From assembly GCA_002503705.1 (NCBI GenBank), contig DASH01000078.1, positions 1-14,491 on the forward strand: DNA of 14,491 bases. Reading direction: 5' to 3'. Both the position numbers and the translations under genes were made by a program. This document shows positions 6,706 to 11,157 of the stretch, in pieces. The stretch comes from Candidatus Woesearchaeota archaeon UBA153. Its GTDB lineage: Archaea; Nanobdellota; Nanobdellia; Woesearchaeales; UBA525. Below the pieces are notes generated by a model. The model was not told the origin of the DNA and searched no databases. It saw only the letters and a program-made list of their open reading frames with translations. Positions within the stretch are counted from its first letter, which is position 1; each line of letters starts with the position of its first letter.

Positions 6706-7187
6706 AGAGCACTATCGACGACCTCGACGCGACGTTCGCGTCGTGCAAGCGCACCGGCAAGCTCCGCGAGAAGAGCGTCGACGTCGAGCTCGTCCGGTCG
6801 CTCGTCCTCGTCGCCGAGCAGAGCGTCGCGTTCATCGAGCGGTCGTCGCACGGATTGCGTCCTGAGAGCGCGGACTGGACGTTCGTCTTCCGCGACCATT
6901 ACGAAGCTCTCCGCATGCTCATCGAGGCGTACGCGCTCCTCGACGGGCTGGAAGCCGAGACGCACCAGTGCAAGAACGCATGGCTCTGCTTCGAGCACCC
7001 GGAACTTGAAGTGGACTGGGCGTTCCTCGAGACGATACGCCTCAAGCGGAACGCGATCAACTACCGCGGACAACTCCTCCGCGCCGACGACTGGCGACGG
7101 TTCAAGCCGAATTTCGTCCTGCACCTCGACATCCTCAAGAGACGGATTGCGGAACGGCTGGGCGAGCGTAATGTTTATAAACCCTGA
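6702..7187 (+). CDS. HEPN-domain protein, partner of the MNT protein (toxin-like)
   Basis: A 161-residue, mostly helical protein coupled to the MNT gene by an overlapping ATGA. HEPN proteins are four-helix bundles, many of them ribonucleases with an Rx4-6H active motif. Here the matching place reads RLKRNAINYRG: R116 is followed four residues later by Y121 where histidine is expected (compare RNxxVH). The protein could be a variant RNase, a substrate-binding HEPN, or inactive. The ATG at 6702 is within the MNT stop and needs no leader. The N-terminal 25 residues are charged and lysine-rich. Its coding end contains the TATA box for the next small gene. Family assignment rests on the MNT neighbour, helix pattern and motif position, so it is likely rather than certain. 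Confidence 0.75.
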   Translation: MKSTIDDLDATFASCKRTGKLREKSVDVELVRSLVLVAEQSVAFIERSSHGLRPESADWTFVFRDHYEALRMLIEAYALLDGLEAETHQCKNAWLCFEHPELEVDWAFLETIRLKRNAINYRGQLLRADDWRRFKPNFVLHLDILKRRIAERLGERNVYKP

Positions 7188-7227
7188 CGTCTCGGGAAAC
7201 CCTTAGTAACGACCGGAGTAGTGGTGA
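7174..7227 (+). promoter_or_regulatory. Promoter and ribosome-binding site of the 45-residue gene
   Basis: TTTATAAA at 7174-7181 is a strong archaeal TATA box embedded in the last codons of the HEPN gene; it would start RNA near 7203-7207. GGTGA at 7223-7227 sits seven bases before the ATG at 7235. The small gene can therefore be expressed independently of the MNT-HEPN operon. Confidence 0.65.
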
Positions 7228-7234
7228 CGCAACG

Positions 7235-7372
7235 ATGTTCGAAGTCTACGAAGAGGACCAGCAAACAGTCCGCGGAGCGCTCTTCCACCGCAAGCACGCG
7301 TGGGAACCCCTGCACGTCGGCAAACGCCTCAAAGCCGCGGCCAAACACCTCGTCAAACGCGCGAAGAAATAA
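7235..7372 (+). CDS. 45-residue basic protein of unknown function
   Basis: The ORF runs from ATG 7235 to TAA 7370-7372 and encodes MFEVYEEDQQTVRGALFHRK followed by a tail rich in K, R, H and A (KRLKAAAKHLVKRAKK). The N-terminus is acidic and the C-terminal half can form a strongly basic amphipathic helix, which would suit binding to nucleic acid, membrane or an acidic partner. It has its own TATA box and a GGTGA site, and its codon use matches the GC-rich neighbours, so I consider it real despite its size. It lies 47 bp after the HEPN gene and faces the SHOCT gene. I do not recognise a family. A third component of the MNT-HEPN module is possible but unsupported beyond position. Confidence 0.55.
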   Translation: MFEVYEEDQQTVRGALFHRKHAWEPLHVGKRLKAAAKHLVKRAKK

Positions 7373-7420
7373 GAACGCGAAACGACGAAGGTCGGATGAG
7401 GAGAGTTCTAGAACGTGGTT

Positions 7421-8260
7421 TTATTTGAGTAGTTTCTTCTTCTTTTTTTCAAACTCCTCTTTTGTGATAATCCCTTCTTTGAGTAGATTGTGTAGTTTTT
7501 TTATTTGATCGACAGAACTTTCATGAGCGCCTTCTTTACTCTTTCTTTTGAGAGATCTAATTTTTTCCGCAATCTCTTGGAATCGTGGTAGTTTATAGTT
7601 AGGGAAGGCAACAATGTTTTCATTGTTTGCCATATATGCGGCGCCTGCATCGTTGCTCCCTCCCATGCCGGCGGCCGTAACCTCCATATAACTCACCATA
7701 ATTTTTTTGCTCACATCCACACTTGTGATATCCTCGACAGGATATGATTTAATTTTCTTTCCAAAAAATGTTCCCGAACTAACCCCGATAGTGACGAAAT
7801 AAAGTGTATCTTTTGTCAATGCAACATAACGATTGTTACCCATCTCCTCGTCAATTATTTCATCTTCATTTATTTGATTGAGAAGTAATGCGCGATATTT
7901 TGACGATCTTTCTTGCGGAGAGACTTTTTTCTGAACAACAATTTTCTTCGGGCGTTTCCATTCCCAAACACATAATCCGGCTCCTCCCGCCATGAACATA
8001 ATTATTCCCAGAGTGGAACTGACGAGATTACTGCTGCTGACAAACAGAATGAATCCTAGAGCTAATGCAAACCCCCACCAATATTCTCGGAAAAAATTCA
8101 ATAAAGGTGCTCTTTTAGGTTTGTCCGCAGTTCTCTCCCATTTTCGTCCTATCTTCTTATAACATTCATTACAAAGTGTGCTCTGGTCGTCAAAATCCCA
8201 CCAGTCTTCAGTCTCAGAATCGCCTTTATGATGACAATTGCGGCATTCTTCCTTTGTCAT
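7421..8260 (-). CDS. Zinc-finger / two-TM / bacterial PH-like / SHOCT membrane protein
   Basis: The 279-residue product has four parts. Residues 6-33 hold CxxC-x20-CxxC (C6, C9, C30, C33), a likely zinc-binding knuckle. Residues about 61-78 and 80-99 are two hydrophobic helices forming a membrane hairpin. Residues 118-235 resemble a bacterial PH-like domain (NRYVALTKDTLYFVTIG, then YPVEDITSVDVSKKIM), a domain often found next to SHOCT. Residues 250-279 are a SHOCT domain (IKKLHNLLKEGIITKEEFEK). Zinc knuckle and PH-like parts should both face the cytoplasm. SHOCT domains are thought to mediate oligomerisation, so a membrane-anchored scaffold or sensor is plausible. The gene is distinctly AT-richer than its neighbours, suggesting transfer. 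A TATA box 26 nt upstream indicates a leaderless message. Function unknown. Confidence 0.8.
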   Translation of the reverse strand: MTKEECRNCHHKGDSETEDWWDFDDQSTLCNECYKKIGRKWERTADKPKRAPLLNFFREYWWGFALALGFILFVSSSNLVSSTLGIIMFMAGGAGLCVWEWKRPKKIVVQKKVSPQERSSKYRALLLNQINEDEIIDEEMGNNRYVALTKDTLYFVTIGVSSGTFFGKKIKSYPVEDITSVDVSKKIMVSYMEVTAAGMGGSNDAGAAYMANNENIVAFPNYKLPRFQEIAEKIRSLKRKSKEGAHESSVDQIKKLHNLLKEGIITKEEFEKKKKKLLK

Positions 8261-8270
8261 GAGACTGAAT

Positions 8271-8290
8271 TATTGAATCAATATTTTAAA
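8271..8290 (-). promoter_or_regulatory. TATA box and palindrome upstream of the SHOCT gene
   Basis: On the minus strand TTTAAAATAT (8290-8281) is centred about 26 nt before the ATG at 8260. Overlapping its downstream edge is a perfect 13-bp palindrome, TATTGA-A-TCAATA (8271-8283). A repressor there would block transcription initiation. Confidence 0.55.
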
Positions 8291-8334
8291 GTTACCGAAT
8301 TTTTTCACAAAACAGCATTTATGTCTTTTCTTGA

Positions 8335-8541
8335 TTAGAACAGCATGGGCATGTTTTCTGGCACGCGCACGATGAAGGGTTTCGCGCTGTAGCGTCGGGC
8401 TTCCGCGAAGACTTTCGCGAACTCCGCGTTGGCGGCGACGACCTTCTTGCCGCGGTACGCGACCCATTGGCCGGCGTACTTCGTCCCGTCGAGCACGTCC
8501 GGATAGTCGTCACGCATCGTTCCCGCCTCTCGCCGCGCCAT
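8335..8541 (-). CDS. DUF5678-type small protein
   Basis: The 68-residue product contains YAGQWVAYRGKKVVAANAEF in its middle, then EARRY, and ends FIVRVPENMPMLF. This matches the DUF5678 pattern of small archaeal proteins (a 'YxGxWVA...G..VVA' start and a 'VPE' end). The role of that family is unknown; members are often near toxin-antitoxin or nuclease genes. The ATG at 8541 was chosen because TATTTTAA lies 26 nt upstream. An in-frame ATG at 8517 (MRDDYPDVLDG) would give a more typical N-terminus and cannot be excluded, and the frame stays open further upstream without support. A damaged copy of the last 13 codons lies at 9596-9641 in the same orientation. Confidence 0.75.
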   Translation of the reverse strand: MARREAGTMRDDYPDVLDGTKYAGQWVAYRGKKVVAANAEFAKVFAEARRYSAKPFIVRVPENMPMLF

Positions 8542-8563
8542 GCCGCGGCAAAGGTCTTGCCGG

Positions 8564-8571
8564 TTAAAATA
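8564..8571 (-). promoter_or_regulatory. TATA box of the DUF5678 gene
   Basis: TATTTTAA on the minus strand, centred about 26 nt before the ATG at 8541. This spacing fits a leaderless message and is the main argument for that start. Confidence 0.5.
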
Positions 8572-8760
8572 CTTACTGGAATAAAAGCCTTTCCCGACGA
8601 GAAACGGACACATCACGACCGTGAGAGCGATTTTCCGACCTATTTGGAGAATTTCCGTTTCGGAATTACGCTTTCTTCCCAGTACCCATCGATCTCTTTC
8701 GTGAACTTCTTGAGCATTCTTGTCGTTCACGTCTTCGCGCTCTGATTTATTGATGGAGAA
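8572..8760. other. Gene-poor stretch between the DUF5678 gene and the DUF4258/DUF2283 pair
   Basis: About 190 bp with no gene I can support. The minus strand stays open in the DUF5678 frame, and a tiny ORF at 8717-8640 (MLKKFTKEIDGYWEESVIPK..., 25 residues) reads like protein but has no promoter or ribosome site. It may be a gene remnant, consistent with the rearranged character of this island. Confidence 0.4.
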
Positions 8761-8770
8761 ATTTTAAATA
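8761..8770 (+). promoter_or_regulatory. TATA box of the DUF4258-like/DUF2283 operon
   Basis: ATTTTAAATA is centred about 27 nt before the ATG at 8793, giving a leaderless message. There is no Shine-Dalgarno site before that ATG. Confidence 0.65.
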
Positions 8771-8792
8771 GTCAAGAAAATGTCGCGTATTA

Positions 8793-9101
8793 ATGGACAC
8801 CACAGCGGTGATAGAAGAGTTGTCCGTCAGTTATTTCAATAAGAAACTAAAGGATAAACCTGCAGTTGTCGGAATTCATGCTCTGAAACATCTCAGTTCT
8901 GGACAGAGAGAAGTCTTCTCTGCGGAGGACTTACTTCGAATCGCCACTGAGAACAAGCCACGGCGTGTTGGCAGACAACGAAACGGCGCTCTTCGGGTTA
9001 CTTATCGACGAAAGGACGGTTTTTATGTCCTTATTTTCGCCGAAAAATATAACCGGATGGAAATAGTAACATATTTAAAGCCAAAAACGTCTCGGAAGTG
9101 A
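8793..9101 (+). CDS. DUF4258-like small protein, candidate toxin
   Basis: The 102-residue product has an N-terminal helical part (VIEELSVSYFNKKL), a VVGIHALKHLSS histidine-containing segment and FSAEDLLRIATENKPRRVGR. The end is a beta-rich GALRVTYRRKDGFYVLIFAE followed by MEIVTYLKP. The order 'HA..., EDLL..., then paired strands with arginines' resembles DUF4258, a RelE-like fold family predicted to be toxins. The match is by eye and moderate. The next gene overlaps its stop by 4 bp (GTGA) and carries a DUF2283 domain, the usual partner of DUF4258 in bacterial genomes, which strengthens the call. Its codons are less GC-rich than in the core operon. The start is set by the TATA spacing. Confidence 0.6.
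   Translation: MDTTAVIEELSVSYFNKKLKDKPAVVGIHALKHLSSGQREVFSAEDLLRIATENKPRRVGRQRNGALRVTYRRKDGFYVLIFAEKYNRMEIVTYLKPKTSRK
9071..9079 (+). promoter_or_regulatory. Internal TATA box before the DUF2283 gene
   Basis: ATATTTAAA lies inside the last codons of the upstream gene, 23 nt before GTG 9098 and 29 nt before ATG 9104. It would give an extra, second-gene-only transcript, useful if that gene is an antitoxin that must be in excess. Confidence 0.4.
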
Positions 9102-9523
9102 AGATGGTGAAACGCGGCAGAGTCGTCGAAAAGATCAAGTGGATTAAACGCCACTTGGATGCCAGAGGTAAAGGTACGTGGTCTTATGATTATCCTAATG
9201 ATGTGCTTCAATTTGGCGTGAAAGACCAAAACTATGATACTTCTATTGAGATGGGAAACATAATCGTTGATTTCAACCCTGAAGACTATATCATCGGTCT
9301 GAGAATCATGGACGCATCAAAGGTCTTTAAGATAAGTAGATACGTGCTCAGTCATATACGGGGTTTCGAATTCAATGCCATGGTGGAAAATCGCACGATT
9401 ACTATTCAGTTGTCTATGACATATCTCGTCAGAAATCATGAAGTCAGCCAACCCGCAATGAACTTCATCCGAGATGCTGTGAATCAGAATCTACAGAATT
9501 CTCAAGCCATTGCTACGGCCTGA
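9098..9523 (+). CDS. DUF2283-domain protein, candidate antitoxin
   Basis: The 141-residue product has a basic start (KMVKRGRVVEKIKWIKRHLD) and then a DUF2283 core at about 28-75: YDYPNDVLQFGVKD, IEMGNIIVDFNPEDYIIGL and RIMDASKVF. This is the 'YD...DVLYI...V.DGIIVDYD.DG.IVGIEILDAS' pattern. A further 65 residues follow, rich in strand-forming and polar residues, which is longer than the usual roughly 65-residue family member. DUF2283 proteins commonly sit beside DUF4258 genes and are predicted antitoxins; the reverse gene order also occurs. GTG 9098 overlaps the previous stop (translational coupling), while ATG 9104 would suit the internal promoter. Confidence 0.7.
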   Translation: MKMVKRGRVVEKIKWIKRHLDARGKGTWSYDYPNDVLQFGVKDQNYDTSIEMGNIIVDFNPEDYIIGLRIMDASKVFKISRYVLSHIRGFEFNAMVENRTITIQLSMTYLVRNHEVSQPAMNFIRDAVNQNLQNSQAIATA

Positions 9524-9595
9524 TATCCTTTCGTGTTTCTTCAAGTCAACCTTCCTATAATGAGATTTATTGCGTAGTATTACAAGCACAAAGAG

Positions 9596-9641
9596 AGAAC
9601 AGCATCGTCATGTTTTCTGGAATGCGCACGATGAACGTCCC
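9596..9641 (-). pseudogene. Remnant of a DUF5678 gene 3' end (direct repeat of 8337-8377)
   Basis: Positions 9596-9636 match 8337-8377 with about five or six mismatches over 41 bp. On the minus strand it still reads FIVRIPENMTMLF, against FIVRVPENMPMLF in the intact gene. The codon that should be the stop has become part of TCT, and an in-frame stop lies a few codons upstream, so no whole gene remains. Either it is a decayed paralogue, or the two copies are boundary repeats of an insertion carrying the 8793-9523 pair. Confidence 0.65.
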
Positions 9642-9682
9642 GTCTCCTCTCTCTTCTCGTCTGAGCTATTTATATATGTTAT

Positions 9683-9718
9683 ATATGAGTCATATGGATA
9701 AACGTTTTTATATATAAA
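9683..9718 (+). promoter_or_regulatory. Promoter and palindrome upstream of the Lrp-like gene
   Basis: TTTTTATATATAAA at 9705-9718 is a strong TATA element centred about 23 nt before the ATG at 9735. Upstream, ATATGA-G-TCATAT at 9683-9695 is a perfect 13-bp palindrome in an extended AT-rich stretch that begins near 9668. Lrp-family proteins often bind AT-rich palindromes at their own promoters, so autoregulation is plausible. Confidence 0.6.
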
Positions 9719-9734
9719 CGCATTTCTTTTCCTT

Positions 9735-10298
9735 ATGCAACGTTCAGACCCGAATGCTCCGAAGCTGACGGAGAACGACAAGGAGGTCTTGCGGCAGATC
9801 ATCGAGCACGCGAAGATTCCTGACAGCAAGATAGCGGGTGACATCGGCATCTCGCCGCAGGCGGTCTTCAAGATCCGGACGAAGCTCGAATCGTTAGGGA
9901 TCATCAAGGGGTACACGCCGATCATCGACTACGGGAAGATCGGCATCCACATCTTGGCGGTCCTCATCCTCCGTCTCAAGCCTGACGTCTGGGAGCGGTA
10001 CCCTGACGACTTGGTCTCCGAGCGCATCTCGAAGATCCCGTACATCATCTCCGCGTACCGCGTCGCGGACTCCCGCGCCTCTCACATCCTTCTCATCGGT
10101 TTCCGGGATACCGCGCAGAAGGAGGAGTACCTCATGCAGCTGCAGACGAAGTACGCGAACGACATCGAGATCCGGGAAGCGTACACGTTCTCCGTCGAGA
10201 AGGTCATCGCGCAGAACTCGATCGGCCTCCTCAGCGAGATCATCGACAAGAAGAGCTTCTCCGAGTACGAGATCTTCCCGATCCGCAAGAAGGGCTGA
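9735..10298 (+). CDS. Lrp/AsnC-family transcriptional regulator
   Basis: The 187-residue DNA-binding regulator has residues 10-60 as the family helix-turn-helix: LTENDKEVLRQIIEHAKIPD then IAGDIGISPQAVFKIRTKLE and SLGIIKGYTPIIDYGKIG. The last is the typical wing leading into the linker strand. Residues 65-165 form an alpha/beta ligand or dimerisation domain (HILAVLILRLKPD, SKIPYIISAYRVADSRASHI, LLIGFRD), similar to RAM domains but diverged. The C-terminal 20 residues are an extension. Its effector and targets are unknown. The message is likely leaderless with an AT-rich palindrome upstream. The next gene begins about 75 bp downstream, after a hairpin, and may be cotranscribed. Confidence 0.85.
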   Translation: MQRSDPNAPKLTENDKEVLRQIIEHAKIPDSKIAGDIGISPQAVFKIRTKLESLGIIKGYTPIIDYGKIGIHILAVLILRLKPDVWERYPDDLVSERISKIPYIISAYRVADSRASHILLIGFRDTAQKEEYLMQLQTKYANDIEIREAYTFSVEKVIAQNSIGLLSEIIDKKSFSEYEIFPIRKKG

Positions 10299-10300
10299 TT

Positions 10301-10324
10301 CTCAACACAGTATTTCTTGTTGAG
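10301..10324 (+). terminator. Hairpin after the Lrp-like gene
   Basis: CTCAACA (10301-10307) and TGTTGAG (10318-10324) form a perfect 7-bp stem with a 10-nt loop, two bases after the Lrp stop. No T-run follows, so it may be an attenuator or 3'-end stabiliser rather than a strict terminator. Confidence 0.4.
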
Positions 10325-10375
10325 TTGAGTATCCCTACCAAAAGTTCTAATGCTCAGACTGCCATTCTGTACTGC

Positions 10376-10699
10376 ATGAAACCTCCCACTGATGCTGCTG
10401 CGCGTGAAACGAACGCGCCGATCGAGATTCTCATCGACCCTGAGCTCGTCGTCATCTGCAAGCACTGCGACAAGCCGATCGACCAGGCAAAACTCATCGG
10501 CCTCTCGTTGGTCTGCCCGTTGTGCGGGAAGCCGCAGAACGGCCACCCGAAAGACCCCGCGCAGGACCCGTACCGGGACGTGACGGTCATCTGCAAGCAC
10601 TGCGGCGAGCCGATAGAGCAGGCGAAACTCCGGGGCTTCTCGCTGATATGTCCGTTGTGCGGGAAGCCGCAGAACGGCGAGCCGCACGGGAAACCGTGA
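10376..10699 (+). CDS. Tandem zinc-ribbon protein
   Basis: The 107-residue product is built from two nearly identical zinc-ribbon units 45 residues apart. Each unit has the form VICKHC-x15-CPLCGKPQNG, with cysteines C28, C31, C47, C50 and C73, C76, C92, C95. Each set of four should bind one zinc ion. The DNA of the two units is also very similar, pointing to a recent internal duplication. I see no enzymatic motif; it may be a nucleic-acid or protein-binding adaptor. Position after an Lrp regulator suggests a linked role, but no clear separate TATA box is visible. The ATG at 10376 is my choice; a TTG at 10325 in the same frame would add 17 unremarkable residues and abuts the hairpin. Confidence 0.7.
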   Translation: MKPPTDAAARETNAPIEILIDPELVVICKHCDKPIDQAKLIGLSLVCPLCGKPQNGHPKDPAQDPYRDVTVICKHCGEPIEQAKLRGFSLICPLCGKPQNGEPHGKP

Positions 10700-10700
10700 G

Positions 10701-10796
10701 GACCGCGGCAGTTCTTCCTCGTCCTCAAATCTGCGGTTTGACCTCTTCGGCCGTTCTCGTCGAGGATGAGAAAATCGTCAACCAAGAGCCGCGGTC
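10701..10796. ncRNA. Candidate structured RNA or 3' element after the zinc-ribbon gene
   Basis: GACCGCGGC (10701-10709) pairs perfectly with GCCGCGGTC (10788-10796). Nested inside, CTCGTCCTC (10718-10726) pairs with GAGGATGAG (10762-10770) with one G-U pair. The 96-nt unit begins one base after the zinc-ribbon stop codon, so it could be a 3' untranslated structure or a separate small RNA. No family recognised; strand uncertain, though the plus strand is favoured by the flanking genes. Confidence 0.35.
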
Positions 10797-10843
10797 GAGT
10801 TGAGATTTCCAACCATAGACTATTAGCGTACAAAGCCCTTACC

Positions 10844-10966
10844 ATGAAAATTGGGCAGATACCGCTCTCCAGCACCATCTACCCCCGGGGAATGGAGAGC
10901 GGACTCGTCGCGGCGGGGCGCGAGAGTGTGGTGGTGTGTTCCTTGAACGGACACGCGGGTGATTCC
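10844..10966 (+). other. Structured leader before the small acidic gene (or a 49-residue ORF)
   Basis: CCGCTCTCCA (10862-10871) and TGGAGAGCGG (10893-10902) form a perfect 10-bp stem. A second stem closes 10904-10907 with 10921-10924. A third, GTGTTC/GGACAC (10936-10941/10949-10954), ends four bases before the GGTGAT site of the gene at 10968. This looks like a structured 5' leader that could control ribosome access. The same stretch is also open as a 49-residue ORF from ATG 10844 to 10993, without a ribosome site and with weaker codon bias. I cannot decide between them. Confidence 0.35.
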
Positions 10967-10967
10967 T

Positions 10968-11120
10968 ATGCAATCAAGAGCGTACTGGTATGAAACAAGA
11001 TTCGAGAACCGGAAGAGGTTCAACAACGATAAAGGAGAGGCGAGCGACACGGAAGACCCGGACGAGCCGAAAGAGCAATCGTTCTGGGAGACGACCGGAC
11101 CGCTGGCCGCCCAGACGTGA
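10968..11120 (+). CDS. 50-residue acidic protein of unknown function
   Basis: An ORF from ATG 10968 to TGA 11118-11120 encodes MQSRAYWYETRFENRKRFNN followed by an acidic, proline-containing stretch (EASDTEDPDEPKEQSFWE). It starts four to five bases after GGTGAT, an excellent archaeal ribosome-binding site, and its codon use matches the neighbours better than the overlapping frames. The aromatic/basic N-terminal half and acidic C-terminal half suggest a short protein-binding peptide; no family is recognised. It is 37 bp upstream of the Ig-like/DUF4332 gene in the same direction and probably in the same transcript. The alternative reading, an N-terminal extension of the next protein in another frame (arginine-rich, from 10990), lacks a ribosome site and looks like an out-of-frame shadow. 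Confidence 0.5.
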   Translation: MQSRAYWYETRFENRKRFNNDKGEASDTEDPDEPKEQSFWETTGPLAAQT

Positions 11121-11157
11121 ACGATCATTGATGATAACGATGAAGGAGGGAACAACA

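Noticed and set aside
11121..11150. C/D box small RNA suggested by TGATGA near 11129
   Set aside because: No CTGA D box at a suitable distance; the stretch is better explained as the spacer and ribosome site of the next gene.
10990..11157. N-terminal extension of the Ig-like protein from ATG 10990
   Set aside because: Would place 56 arginine-rich residues before a clear signal peptide; a perfect ribosome site precedes ATG 11158, and another frame here has better codon use.
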